Below, piece after piece: positions 22,331 through 33,980 of a stretch of 64,000 bases of DNA. The DNA is from Tipula vernalis. Taxonomy: Eukaryota; Arthropoda; Insecta; Diptera; Tipulidae. Numbering within the stretch: position 1 is the first letter of the stretch; the number at the start of each line of letters is the position of its first letter. Below the pieces are notes generated by a model, which had not been told where the DNA came from, searched no databases, and saw only the letters and a program-made list of their open reading frames with translations. The position numbers and the translations under genes were made by a program. The stretch covers positions 274,772,177 to 274,836,176 of the forward strand of contig OY282560.1 in NCBI GenBank assembly GCA_958295665.1. The letters run 5' to 3'.

Positions 22331-23682
22331 TGGAGCTTTTTTTTTGCGTTCAAATTACACTTGATCTCATTTTTTAATTCCTGTATTGTTACACATCGAA
22401 TATTATATTCATCAATTTTGCTAATTGTTATTATGTTTTCATCTGCTGTTTGTCTATGTAACGGTTGAAAGGTGTCTTCCAAGTGAGCTGCAAATAAAAT
22501 AGCTTTTTGCTTGTCGCTTTTAGCCCAGGTTCCTTCCCCATTTTTAATAGGTGGCACATGCATTTTAGTTCTTTTTAATCCCTTTGTTGCTTTCCAAAAA
22601 GAGTAATCAGTATCTTTATGTTCGGTGAGACCATTTAAGTACTTGTTAATAGTTTCATTCTTAATTTCTTTTATAAGTTGTTTTAGTTTATTGCATAGAA
22701 AATTGAGGATTTTTTTGTTTTCCGGGGCGCGTGTCCTTTGCCAGGTCTTTCTTGCCTTCCGTTTCTCTCTAACTAACTCCCTGACCTCAATAGGATAATT
22801 TTGATTCCTACGGGATTCGGTGTGACTAGCAGGAGAACTTTCCCATGCTGCTTGTTGAATAGTACTGTTAAATACCTCTAGTTCGTCTTCCAACTGTACC
22901 GGTGTTTTAATCGGCACTCGTAGATTTATTTGTATTTCAATTAGTTCTTGGAATAGGTCCCAGTTAGTTCAATTATTTGTTAATTTAGGCAGGTTATCCT
23001 TATTAATTATCATTGTGCTGAGTGTCATGATAACAGGTGTATGATCGGAATATATCCCTTCGCTGTTTTCGATGCACATGTAATCCTCGAAGATTCCTTT
23101 CGTTACATAAAAATCAATGAGATCTGGTATTTTATTTATATTAGCAGGCCAGTATGTTGGTTTACCTCCAGAGTGGAACTCGCAGTTATTTATTCGTCCG
23201 GCTTCGAATAGCTCTTTTCCTTTATGGGTTGTAAGTCTTGATCCCCAATAGGTGTTTTTTGCATTAAAGTCACCACCAATAATAAAATTGGATCCTAGTG
23301 ATCTAAAGAGTCTATTATAATCTTCTTTGTTTAGATTATAGCGTGGAGGGCAGTAGATAGAGGAAATACTGTATTCATTATTATTGTTAGTTTCAACTTT
23401 TATGGTTTTAACTTGCATATTTTCCTCTTCTATACTAGGTTCTTCATAGTGTTTGAGACTCTTTTTCACTATTACTGTTGATCCTCCTCTGGGTTTTCCT
23501 CCTGGGTGAACAGCATGGTAACATTCATAATCACGTATTTTAATAAATGATGTTTTTGTCAAATGGCTCTCCGATATAAGGCAGATATCAATTTTTTCTA
23601 AATTTAGAAAAATTTCTAGCTCTGGAACATGTTGCGCTAGTCCGTTCGCGTTCCAGGTGACAATTCTTAATGATCTGCTCAT
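22318..23682 (-). pseudogene. LINE ORF2, endonuclease and linker
   Basis: The frame opens LRIVTWNANGLAQHVPELE, the first motif of APE-type endonucleases, and carries CLISESHLT, FIIGGDFNAKNTYWGS and a terminal SDHTPVIMTL. A single TGA (22969-22971) separates it from the same-frame linker TNWDLFQELIEIQINL and the region before RT. The endonuclease nicks target DNA to prime reverse transcription. The start ATG at 23682 overlaps the end of ORF1, as in Jockey elements. Confidence 0.9.
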
Positions 23683-24394
23683 TTTGGTATATGAGGGCTG
23701 TTGCCTCGTTCAAGGTTTGATGCATATCTAGACGCTTATATAAAGCTTCTAGACCACGTTCTTGCTTTGCTAGCCGTATATTTATGGCTTCTATGCTTCG
23801 ACAAATCCTTTCAAGGGGATTATCATTCGTAGCATTAGATGATTGCTGTACAATTTGTGAATAACTTTTCCGCTCTGTACCAATACCTGGTGGTTTTGGC
23901 TCCGCTTGGGTTTTAGTTGGTTTCTCTTCTCTGGTAACCCTAGGGTTTTGAGGAAACTGATGCGTTTTGTTTCTTAGTCTTTGAAGTTCTTTGGCTACTT
24001 CACAGCCTCTATAATTTGCAGGATGATGCCCTTTACAGTTTATAGATTTTGCAGGGGTGTTTCTACTTTCTGTACACTCTTTCGCGTTGTGTTTTCCAGC
24101 ACATTTTACGCATCTTGGCTCCCGTCTGCAATATTTTTGCGTGTGATTGAAACCTTGGCATTTTTTGCATTGAGGTATTAGCCTCGTGTTTTTCTTAAGC
24201 GTTGGATGAAGGCCTCTGGCCATAACCTTAATTGCGCGTTCGTTTTTATCTTCGTATGTGAACCATTCTTTACCTTCCGCATTGAGCTTTGTTGCTCTAT
24301 ATGTATCGGAATCCGGTGTATTGATTTTCCACACGTTATTGTTTAGTGACACTACTGTATATTCCTTAGCTGGTGCCAAATGGAAGGGATGCAA
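23588..24394 (-). pseudogene. LINE ORF1 (RNA-binding Gag-like protein)
   Basis: YRATKLNAEGKEWFTYED and AIKVMARGLHPTLK match the PRE_C2HC-type domain of Jockey ORF1 proteins. It is followed by three knuckles: CKKCQGFNHTQKYC, CVKCAGKHNAKEC and INCKGHHPANYRGC. The third has Ile-Asn where the family usually has a first cysteine. The C-terminal part is basic and helical. The N-terminus is missing. ORF1 would bind LINE RNA and help target it. Confidence 0.85.
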
Positions 24395-24424
24395 ACGAAG
24401 GAAATGTCAATATTTCAACGACAA

Positions 24425-24575
24425 TATCCATACAAAGGTCGCGCCAATAAAAACTTTGTCGATTGCACGATTGGAACTCTGCGCTGCATTATTATTAGTT
24501 CAATTAATGAAGTCAATTGAGAAGACACTCTATGCAAACATACGGAACAAGAAGGGAGAAATTATCGAGAAATTT
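24425..24575 (+). pseudogene. BEL/Pao pol fragment (RNase H start)
   Basis: The forward frame reads TKVAPIKTLSIARLELCAAL followed by LVQLMKSIEKTL. This matches the segment SKTKVAPIKQISLPRLELCG of the BEL element at 57.6 kb. It is only about 50 codons long and abuts the truncated LINE, so it marks a breakpoint or an element the LINE landed in. Confidence 0.8.
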
Positions 24576-24599
24576 TGCAAGTTTTCAGTTTCGATATGA

Positions 24600-25345
24600 G
24601 TGAGAATAACGAAAAATTTAATTTGTTTTTTACCAGTCAATCTCATCAGGCTATAGCGAAAAATCTAGAAGAATCTAGTAATCTACGAAAAGAAATCAAA
24701 AAAAAAACCCAAAAAGCCTAACGATGTTTGAGAATAAAAATCAATTTACTAAAATGAAAAATTGTGAATTAAAATTTTATTAATTTGAATTAAAATTCTG
24801 TACAAGTTGCAATTCGATATATTTAATTTAAAATTATTTAAATTGAAAATAAAGACAACACTAAATAATGCATTTCAAAATCCCAGGAAAATAAAATTTT
24901 TTATTCCCTTAACGAAAACCACCATAGGATCATATCATCGTACTACCATACCACAGAATACAACCAGAAGAGACATAACGCTGATTTTGTATGGAAAAAT
25001 TTAGACTCATTTTTTTGACCTTGATTTGCCGAAGGTAAGAGAAAGTTGGGTTATGTATTCTTTGGTTTACTGGTTTTTATTTGAAATAATAAAAATTGAG
25101 AATCCTTAACAGTAAAGTTAGTGAAATTATTAGACAAGTTTTGTTTTGACAGCATAATTTGTATAAAATATTCAAAAAATTCATAATTTTCGAAAATAAT
25201 TATACTTCAATGTACAAAAAAGAAGGTAAGATGAAAAAAAAAATTTGATCCACGCAATGTCTATTCTGGTTAATCTTTCTTCTGTGACCATACCATCAAA
25301 TTTTCATGCCGTCTTACCCGACATAATATATCATCGTGCAATCAT
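24600..25345. other. No gene; AT-rich with CATACCAT-type patches
   Basis: No protein motif. Short patches of the ACCATCATACC-type word occur at about 24920-24960 and 25285-25345, as in the 10.8-11.2 kb repeat. Confidence 0.55.
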
Positions 25346-25359
25346 ACCATCATATTTAC

Positions 25360-25590
25360 GTCGTACAATAAAAACAGATTGGTGGAAAAAAAATATTCTA
25401 AATCGGATAAGCGATTCTCGAGATATCATGGGTACAGACGAACGGACATATTATTATTTTTTTTTTTGTGCTTTTTCGGACTCAGGGACTTTCAAAACGT
25501 CGAGAAAAGTGGTTTTGTAAATTTTTGGCCATTTTTGACAAGGTTTCAATACTTTGGTCTTTTTAAACCGAAGTAATTTTCCCTTTAAAA
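25360..25590 (+). repeat. Dispersed repeat copy (as 13380-13700)
   Basis: It shares CGGACTCAGGGACTTTCAAA, CGAGAAAAGTGGTTTTG, TTTTGACAAGGTTTCAATAC and TTTGGTCTTTTTAAACCGA with 13560-13700, in the same order. Both copies lie just right of CATACCAT-type DNA, so they probably belong to the same larger mobile sequence. Confidence 0.7.
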
Positions 25591-26133
25591 GAATAAATTG
25601 CACACATACATATAATAATTTACTATTAAATAATTAGGCTATATTAACAAAAATTCACAACAATAATTATTAATTAAATCTCTTTCGAAATCTCCGTTTC
25701 TTTTTATTCTTTTCTTCGTAATTTTCGTAATGATTTCAAGAATACCAATTTATGATTTCATCATTACTATTACGAAAATATTATGCATTACGAAAATTTT
25801 GATGATTTTTTTCCGATTTCGTAAAATCCGATCCGCCGCGGATATATGTACATATTATGGTTTTTTATTTGTTCGTAAAAAATACGATCTCGTCTAATCC
25901 GCCTTGTCATGAAAAATCACATGTCAAAAATACTCAAAATCCGATAGCGTGACGGATATCGTTTATACGACTAAATTCTTTGTTGCAAGTAGAGATGTTT
26001 TTTAACGAAAATTAAAATTTATTATATTTATTTACGATATAAAATGTAAGTTCTAAAATTATTTCAAGATGTTTGTTTAAAAAAAAAAAAATAAAGTTAA
26101 ATTGATTTATTTTTATTGTGTTAATTTATAGGT

Positions 26134-26940
26134 GGCATCACCAAAAATTTAAAGAGACCACTCAAACATTTATGGAGTGAAGTGACCAAAACATTAAATG
26201 AAGCTGGGCCACCTGAAAAAACAATTGAATGATTTAAAAAAGTGAGGTTATGTGCGATGGTGTTTTCATGACTATTAATACAATGTTATTTTATATTCAG
26301 GTTTGGAAGGACTTTAAATACAGCATCAAAAATATGTTGCGAAATAATAAAAAAAATGTTGACTGGTACAGGTGGGGGACCTTACAGGTTAAGAAAATTC
26401 AGCCATTTAGAGGAAACAGTCCATAAATTATTATACCTAAGCGGGGAAATCGAGGGCTTAAATGTAAAAACTTTCGGATGCAAAATTGTAACTGCACTGG
26501 ATGAAAGTCAATACAATGATAATTTAAGTATAGGTACCCAAGAGTAATCCGAGATATTTAATGAGGTTAGTGGCGAGTTTTTATCTACTACAAATACTCT
26601 AGAGCAAATACCAGCCTCACCAGCAAGACAAAAAACGAAACGTCACATCTCACCTTCTACAAGCAGCAATAAACCTCACACCTCAAATTCTACAAGAAGC
26701 AATAAACCAGCTAGTCGATTAAGGAAAAAACAGAGAGAAACTTCTAAAACGCTTTTAAAGAAACAGATATCACTTCAAGAAAATCACCATAAAGAATTTA
26801 AAAAATTTGCAGAAAACGTCACTAAATACCTGAAAGAGAACAATAGAATTCTTAGAAAGAAAAATCGATATCAAAACAAACAATTTTATTGGAATCCAAC
26901 AAATTGTAGGCAGAACAATCAGAATTCAAAACAATTGTGA
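26134..26940 (+). pseudogene. Harbinger partner gene, Myb/SANT-like (element 1)
   Basis: A first exon reads LWSEVTKTLNEAGPPEKTIE, then a TGA in place of a likely Trp, then FKK. An intron of about 60 bases with GTGAGG and TTCAG borders follows, and the next exon opens VWKDFKYSIKNMLR. After a frame change come LTGTGGGPYRLRKFSHLEE, GCKIVTALDESQYND, one TAA and a long Ser/Lys-rich tail open to 26940. Such proteins accompany PIF/Harbinger transposases and help them bind element ends in the nucleus. It is convergent with the transposase relic at 27070-28165. Confidence 0.75.
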
Positions 26941-27069
26941 TCAATCTCAACCAACGAAAGTTAAAAGCAACAATATAATTTTATTTTGCTTAATTTTTTC
27001 AAATTATTTTATTAATTTTATTTTTTATTAATTTAAATTTGAATGAATTTTTTATAAAATAAATCTTGA

Positions 27070-28165
27070 ATTGTATAAATTATTTTTTATTGATTCCCGA
27101 ATCCTCTTGGCTTCTTCTTTTATATTTTCGGTTGTAATTTCTTCTGCGGCAATTGTTTCTATACTATCCTCTTCTATAGGCACCTTATTTTTTATACACA
27201 AATTATGAAGTAGACAGCATACGTTTACGATTTGTGCTGTTTTCTCAGGAGTATAGTGTAAGTGATTTTAATATGTTTCGAAGATTGTAAGAGAATCCAA
27301 TCCAGTTTCGAACTGATGAGCTTATGATTATGAAAAAATCAATCTTCTCATCAGGCCGCGGCGACTGGACTGATTATACCACAATTTTCATTCTATATAT
27401 ACAGAATGTGCTGTGATTTAAGTACTAGCGAAGTACTAATACAGATGAATTCTCTTGCAATTTGTTTTCCTCTTCACGATATTCACACTGCTCTGTTGAA
27501 TTACTGTTCGTAAATACTAATATACTTCTCGTGTTAATCGAAACACAATTAAAATGGTCTAACCACCGGTAGCATATTAGAAATTACATGAATTAATTAA
27601 CATTCAACAAAAACATTGATAAAAAAGTAAAAATTAGCTTACACACAGAGCAGTGTGAATATCGTGAAGAGGAAAACAAATTGTAAGAGAATTCATCTGT
27701 ATTAGTACTTCGCTAGTACTTAAATCACAGCACATTCTGTATATATAGAATGAAAATTGTGGTATAATCAGTCCAGTCGCCGCGGCCTGATGAGAAGATT
27801 GATTTTTTCATAATCATAAGCTCATCAGTTCGAAACTGGATTGGATTATCTTACAATCTTCGAAACATATTAAAATCATTTAATTAAATAAATAGAATTA
27901 TGTCTATTAGTCGGTTTCGTTGAATTACTGTTCGTAAATACTAATATACTTCTCGTGTTAATCGAAACACAATTAAAATGGTCTAACCACCGGTAGCATA
28001 TTAGAAATTACATGAATTAATTAACATTCAACAAAAACATTGATAAAAAAAGAAAAAAAGTATAGTGTAGCTCACGAAAAACTCACTCAATAATTGCACG
28101 AGCTTTTGCGTGAGCTGTATTATAGCAGAACCATCTTGATGTAAATAGAGGCGGCATATGACAAA
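27070..28165 (-). pseudogene. PIF/Harbinger transposase 3' part (element 1), interrupted
   Basis: Reverse-strand sequence right of the insertion reads NTAHAKARAIIE with a deletion just after it, then FRELHYT. Left of the insertion it reads HYTPEKTAQIVNVCCLLHNL and IKNKVPIEEDSIETIAAEE. Together these give the last catalytic Glu region and C-terminus of a HARBI1-like DDE transposase. The two catalytic Asp regions are not present to the right of 28165. The gene is split by the 798-bp element at 27261-28058. Confidence 0.85.
27261..28058. mobile_element. Palindromic element, copy 1, in a Harbinger gene
   Basis: The element splits the Harbinger codons for LHYTPEK and is flanked by AGTATAGTGTA at 27250-27260 and 28059-28069. 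Its internal order is A (about 27261-27495), B (27496-27625), A reversed (about 27630-27885), a short C, and B again (about 27922-28058). B ends in an A-rich run. A contains TCTCATCAGGCCGCGGCGAC and TCTATATATACAGAATGTGC. No coding capacity. The ends are not simple terminal inverted repeats. A direct target duplication and an A-rich right end could mean target-primed retroposition, or a DNA element with a scrambled end. Confidence 0.8.
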
Positions 28166-28830
28166 TGAACTTAAATTAAGGGATACATAAAAACCAAAAT
28201 TTCATTTATTTTCATAGAGTTTGTATGAAAAAACGCGATTTCGATTGACGAAAAAACATGAATTAAAAGTTTTACCCAGTTAAATAATTTTTTCTAACAT
28301 CGCTATAAAACAACTCAATGTCTTACTCATTTAAAACACAGGTTCTCAAATTTCCTGATTTTCCAGCAATAATCAAAAGAAAATAAGGGAATTTAAATTG
28401 AAAAACATTCTACAACAATAACAATATGTATTTTAGAAAAATAATCAATTTAATGACGTCATGATTTGTCCACATTTAAAACCTGGTGTCCTTTATGGAA
28501 GGGAAACAATCGAAATTAAAATAAATCAAAAAGAGCCAAACAGAAAAACTTAAATCAATACAAGATGAGCGTGAAGAAAACGAAAAATAGAAACAATCTA
28601 GCATGCTTCGCAAATTCAAAATAACAAGACAGAAAAATATATTATAAATATAGGTCATATGAGCGGGAGTACGTTCATAAACTCTACATTGTAGAACAAT
28701 GTTACAACTGTCATTGTACAAATGACATTCCCACTTACAATGTTACAAACGTCAAAGTTACAAACGTCAAAGTAAAAACGTCAAAGGAAACAAATCAAAA
28801 TAAAAACGTGGAAAATTTGAAGAATTGGAA
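28165..28830. other. No gene seen; short AACGTCAAAG repeats at the right
   Basis: AT-rich DNA. Near 28746-28786 the word AAACGTCAAAGT occurs three times, just upstream of the next Harbinger gene. Such short subterminal repeats can be transposase-binding sites, but that is inference. Confidence 0.4.
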
Positions 28831-28836
28831 AAAAAA

Positions 28837-30053
28837 ATGGAAAATAATTTAATATCGCTTGCCGTTTTAGAACAATATAGAAAAGTCCTCATAAATGTAA
28901 GGTCTATTGTGTGTGTAAACAACGAAACAGGACATAAATGATGATTGTTTTTTATAGGTGGTCATTGCAATAGACAATGATGGACTTTATGAAGAAGAAG
29001 ACGAAGAAGAATTAATTTTAATTCAAATGAAACATCAAAAGCGAAGTCTTCCACGAATTACGGGCTACATCAATGATGTTGTTAACTATTATGATGAGAT
29101 ACAGTTTCAACAAAATGTCCGCATCAAACGCATTGCTTTGGAAGAACTCCTCAAAATTTTAAATGAAAACGTCGTTTCTGATAAGTCTGTTGGAGGAAGG
29201 CCACAACTTGACTTAAAACACCAACTCCTTTCGGTAATTTGGTTGTTGCAAATGTACATATTTACAAACTAATATTATTGTTTTATTTTTTACTATAGAT
29301 CCGTTAGTGAACGTTTCAATATGTCAAAAAGTGTGTTGTCGAATTGTTTCGTGTTAAAATAAATGCACTTACTAGCATAATGGGTAAATTTATTAAGTGG
29401 CCAACGGGAAGAGAACTTGAGGATGTAAAACAAAAATTTAGTTCCATAAGTATTTTTAAAAATTTGATCGGGGTCGTTGATGGGACATACGTTGCGCTTT
29501 CGGTACCTAAACATTTAAATAAAGCCTACACAAACAGAAAATGCTTCATAGATGTGTACTCGCTTTATAGATGCGTACTCTGGGTGGCCAAGTTCTCTAT
29601 CGGATGTCAGAATCTTTAAAAATTCTGATATATACAAAGAAGCAAACATAAGTACCAAAAAATTCTTCCCAAACGAAGAATATATTTTAGGCGATAAGGC
29701 ATACCCTATTTTGGAGTGGCGCATCACACCTTATATCAAAAGAGATGATATTAGACTCAATAAAAAACATTCATCGTGCAGGCAGGTGGTAGAACGAAGC
29801 TTTGCTTTATTGTTTGGTAGATTTCGGAGACTTAAGCATTTAGATTTGCATCAAACGGATTGGGCACCATAAACTATTACCGCTTGTTTTATTTTGCACA
29901 ACATTTGTTTAAAGTACGATGGCGATATGTTGGACGAATACTTAGGAGAAGGACTCCCTGTTCAGGTAGCCAATGATACAAATGAAAATCGGTTTACTGG
30001 TTTTGCACCGTTTAATATAAAAAGAAATTGTATCTGTAATCAGATAATAGATT
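28837..30053 (+). pseudogene. PIF/Harbinger transposase (element 2), frameshifted
   Basis: Exon 1 (28837-28896, MENNLISLAVLEQYRK) joins through a GTAAGG...TATAG intron to exon 2 (from 28958) with an acidic stretch and GRPQLDLKHQLLSVIW. A second intron, about 29253-29299, precedes SVSERFNMSKS. After a frameshift the catalytic core follows: NLIGVVDGTYVALSVPKHLN (first Asp), then a deletion and frame change, then AYSGWPSSLSDVRIFKNSDI (second Asp) and QVVERSFALLFGRFRRLKHL (Glu). After one TAA the C-terminus ACFILHNICLKYDGD is open to 30053. DDE_4/HARBI1 family. Cut-and-paste activity is lost by at least two frameshifts. Confidence 0.88.
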
Positions 30054-30371
30054 AAAAAAAATCAAATACATAATTATCTATAAAATTCAATTAACAAATA
30101 TGTATGTTTAATTTTGTTTATTTTGAATAATTGAAATTAAATTTTTAATTTGTTCATATGCTGATTCACATAACTGAATAACTTTATCTTGAAAAGACTT
30201 GCTGTCTTTTTGTCTCTAGATCCGATTATGTTTTATTGCTTTCAACTCTTCTAAAATCATTTGGTCTTTGGATTTTTTTTTTGATTTTGGTTGGAGGTGG
30301 TTCTAGATCTTCGATGGAATCTGTAATAACCAAATATTAGAATTTAAATTTATTTTCATTGTTATTTGTAA

Positions 30372-31012
30372 TCAAATCATGAATAACATAATCACGCTGA
30401 AATGAATAAATATATAAAGTTCGCATATACCATTCAACAAAATTTCTTCCAAATTATGTGTTGTGGATAAAATGGGTTCATTATTTTGCCGTAAGCTTGA
30501 AGATATGCAAATTGGATTGGAAGTATGCTCTTTAGCAAAAAGTTCTTGAAATTCTTCAAAATATTCAAATTCGATTGGTTCGGTGCAACGACCACTATCG
30601 CATTTTGCATGACACAAACGTTTCAAGTTAGCAAACTTTTCCTTACATTGAGTTTTGGACATTGTATGGCCAAAACTCATCATCAACGTATGTATCGCTT
30701 GCCATATATCATCGCTTTTACATTGTCCGGTGCCAAACAACCATTTTGTATTATCATAGCATTTGACTAAATCTAATATTGCCATTTTATTCCAAATCAC
30801 CCTCTTTGTAATAATATCAGACGGCAACGTTTGATTTTCGTTTGATAAATTTAATAATCTGTTATTTGTTGCCCTTTCGGCTATAGATTTGGAACATCAT
30901 GGTTCATTTTCACTCTGAACGACCAGTTCTTTTAATTCACTATGCTGAGGCTCATCAATGCCGTTAATTAATTTAATAATGCCGTCATTTCGTTCGACAT
31001 AAAAATATTCAC
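30372..31012 (-). pseudogene. Harbinger partner gene, SANT-like (element 2)
   Basis: The main frame reads VIWNKMAILDLVKCYDNTKW, DDIWQAIHTLM and SKTQCKEKFANLKRLCHAKC, the three-helix pattern of Myb/SANT-like domains used by Harbinger accessory proteins. The frame extends upstream of the ATG at 30827 as YFYVERNDGIIKLING and later ERATNNRLLNLSN, broken by one TGA near 30900, and ends upstream near a splice-like border at about 31012. A downstream exon toward 30220 (Lys- and Glu-rich) is likely but not defined. Convergent with the transposase at 28.8-30.05 kb. Confidence 0.7.
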
Positions 31013-31076
31013 CTATTCAATAACAATCGAAACTAATGCAATTAATATAAACAACATTTATTACGATTTTTCATTA

Positions 31077-31165
31077 GTGATGTGCTAAATCGGTGTTTTT
31101 TGTTCTGTTTTGCTTATTTTTTCCAATGCTTCTTAACAAAAATAAAACACCGATTAGCCCATCAC
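31077..31165. mobile_element. 89-bp MITE-like palindrome with TA flanks
   Basis: The ends GTGATGTGCTAAATCGGTG and CACCGATTAGCCCATCAC are near-perfect reverse complements, separated by about 50 bases with poly-T and AAAACACC blocks that extend the pairing. TA dinucleotides lie immediately outside both ends (31075-31076 and 31166-31167), the duplication expected of Tc1/mariner-type elements. No coding capacity. Confidence 0.7.
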
Positions 31166-31698
31166 TATTTTTCACTAAACAACATGTATTATTAATTATA
31201 CAACATTATATTAATCTCAAAACACAAAACAACAAAATATTTAAACATGCTTTATAATACTATAAGAATACATTTAATGTTATTATCATCTTACCAGTAT
31301 CGTTATCAACACACAAAATTTCATTATTTTGAATAATGAAATAATTTTGCTCGTCCAAAGCGAATGAATACATTTTTTATTTCGATAATTTTATTGAATT
31401 TTTGTTTTTTCTTACATTTGACAGCTAGAAAGGCAGTATTGAATAGGATTGAACATGACGTTTGTAACAATAAGGGGAAATTTTGGATTAGGTTTATGAA
31501 CAACAAAAAGCACAGCCTTACCACCGACTCCGCCGGCGTTCATTGTTCTTCGCTTTTTCATTTCCGCTCCGCCTAATGATACCATACAACAAACAACGCA
31601 ACGCTATAAGCGAATTTTTGTGCACTGAACCTATCATTTCCTGTCAACTATATGAAGTTTAAGGTTATTATAAAAAAGTAAACATTTAAATTCGCAAC

Positions 31699-32940
31699 AT
31701 GGATTCAATTGCCCATTATTTTATGGACAGCGATAGCGAAGATGAACTTGATCGGAGAAGCGTAATAGCCACTTGGTCTCCTCTTACTCTTCCAGAAACA
31801 ACGTTAGTATAAAATTTCTGATATTTTACATTTTGTTAGTATACTAAACATTTATTTACTATAATAGTTTTAGGCAATTATTTCGGCTATCTAAAGAAGC
31901 TTTCGCATATGTATTGGAAGAAATATCGGCAGATTTTAAAACAAACAACAGCAATTGCATTCCACCAATTACAAAATTGGCTGCAACACTTCGTCTTCTT
32001 GCAGAAGGTTCCTATCAACGAGGTGTAGGGCAAGACTACAATATTGGGCTGGTGCAACAAACGGTAAGCAAATTTTTCGGTGAAACGCTAGATATAATCG
32101 AAAAAAAATTATGTTCTAAATGGATTGCGCTGGACATAACCGAGCACGAAAAAACAGAAACTAAGAAAGGGTTTTATGAAAAAACTGGGTACCCCTACCC
32201 CGGTGTAATCGGGTGCATCGATGGAAGCCATATTAGTATCTTGAAACCATCCATTTCAGAACATATTTACTTTAATCGGAAAGGATATCATAGCTTAAAT
32301 ATTATGTTGGTAAGATTTAATACTTCAATTTTGATTAAATATATATTTGTTTTTTTTTTGTACCAATATCTTTACTTAATTTCAAGATTTGTGACCATAA
32401 ACTGCGGATCAAAGCAGTTAATGCCCATTATGGTGGCTCCTGCCATGATTCAATGATTTGGAGCCTTAGCAGCGCCCGATAATATTTACAGCGTCAATGG
32501 AGAGCTGGCGATACAAATTCATGGCTGATAGGTAAAGATTTTCAAAGGTAATATTTTACATAAAAGCTAAAATTTTTTATTATAGCGGATTCTGGATATC
32601 CTTTAGAGCCCGGGATTATAACTCCGTTTAGAGCAGCTGCTGACGGTTCACCTGAAGCAAGGTCTAATACCTTGCATTCAAAAGCGCGTAATCCAGTTGA
32701 AAGATGTATCGGACTGTTGAAAGCTAGATTTAGAGCCCTACTCTCAGCAAGGCAGCTACATTATACTCCAGAAAAAGCTTGCCAAATCGTGAATGTTTGT
32801 TGTGTTTTGCACAATATATGCATCCACTGTGGCGTTGATTTGAACGATGATATACCACTGGATAATGACGCAGTTAGCCTTATGATGGAACATACTTCCG
32901 ATAACACTACAACAGCAAATGGAGCCAAAAAAGCGAATTA
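31699..32940 (+). pseudogene. HARBI1-like transposase, one nonsense codon
   Basis: Four exons can be placed: 31699-31802 (MDSIAHYFMDSDSEDELDRR), 31868-32309, 32387-32531 and 32586-32940. Introns have GT/AG borders and keep the frame. Exon 2 ends in GYPYPGVIGCIDGSHISILK with the first catalytic Asp. Exon 3 has NAHYGGSCHDSMIWSL with the second Asp, and a single TAA in place of one codon shortly after. Exon 4 has NPVERCIGLLKARFRALLSA with the Glu, then HYTPEKACQIVNVCCVLHNI. All three DDE residues are present. Apart from that TAA the gene looks complete, so this copy was active fairly recently or a sequencing error should be considered. Confidence 0.9.
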
Positions 32941-33129
32941 AAAATGCAATTTTATAATATTATTTTGTATATTTATTTTGTCAATAAAAACAAATTCTTC
33001 ATAAAAATTACATAATTCATTAGATTAATTAATTCATCACAGTTGATATGGCATAAAGCAAAGTAATAAAATAAAAAATAATAAAACCAATATCTACATC
33101 TTTTAACAACTAAAATTTTAATTTTCGGA

Positions 33130-33980
33130 CTCTGAGTCGTACGATGACCGATTATTCTTCCTCAGCTGCAAATTAACATAGTTTTTTTAAATTCTAATTT
33201 GTCTTTTCTCAACTTGAGTTTCTCTAGCCGATACTGCTTTTTATTTTGTAAGGTTTTCTTTGAAACCTTGAAATTTCCTTTAACTCCGCGATTACAATTT
33301 TAAACTGTGACGATAAATCTTCATAGAAACTTTGTTGGGTGGCTACCTGAGCTTCCAAAAGACTTTTTGTTCTAACAGCTTTTGCTCGTGGTTTTTTTGT
33401 TGAGCGCCGTTCTGTAGCTTCTGGTAAATACGACATATCTATATCAATGCAAGTCGCTTCGGCTAGTACGTAATCTTCAATTTGCGCTTGATCTATCTTT
33501 GTATGAATAAAATTCAGCGATTTTGGTGCTCCATACTCTTGGCCCGACCTACCTATACATTTGTTTAAATCTAACAATTCAATGATCCTTTCTTCCAATT
33601 CCGTGAAATAATATAATTTGCAGGGATCACCATCGGTTCCTGTCCGCTCAGCCTTATTTTTTGTGAGATTTTGTCTTATTTTGTATTTCCAGTCTTTCCA
33701 AACCTATTAATTTAAATATTACAATAATATCTCTTTAATACTACGTATTAAAATAAATTAAAACTAAAAGGTTCTTACACGTTTCCATCCCAACACATCA
33801 TATATTGGCGGCCCACATAAATTAAATTTGTTAATTGCTTCACCCCATAGAGCTTCGACTTGCTTTTTGCATCGGGTGAATTTAGAAGTCCTTGAGCCAA
33901 ATTTTTGTTTTCTTCTAGGAACTCAACAAGTTCCCTGTATTGCGCCTGGTTTGTGTTTGAGTTTTTCTTTTTTAATGACC
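33130..33980 (-). pseudogene. Harbinger partner gene, Myb/SANT-like (element 3)
   Basis: The reverse strand reads QAQYRELVEFLEENKNLAQG, a one-base frame change, CKKQVEALWGEAINKFNLCG, a GT/AG intron near 33720-33780, and then VWKDWKYKIRQNLTKNKAER and ELEERIIELLDLNKCIGRSG. The Trp-rich helices are typical of SANT-like Harbinger accessory proteins. A charged C-terminal coiled region (EKLKLRKDKLEFKK) and a last short exon ending SSYDSESEN follow. It would bind element ends and recruit the transposase. Two frame changes suggest it is now inactive. Confidence 0.8.

Larger units (their letters stand above)
21540..24394 (-). mobile_element. Jockey-type LINE, truncated at both ends
   Basis: ORF1 (PRE_C2HC/zinc knuckle type) overlaps ORF2 (endonuclease plus reverse transcriptase), the Jockey layout. 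The 5' end stops inside ORF1, at a join with a BEL/Pao fragment. The 3' end is lost shortly after the RT active site. Loss of the 3' end is not how LINEs are normally truncated during insertion, so it points to a later deletion or rearrangement. A second, younger-looking copy of a related LINE is at 48.2-51.0 kb. Confidence 0.9.
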
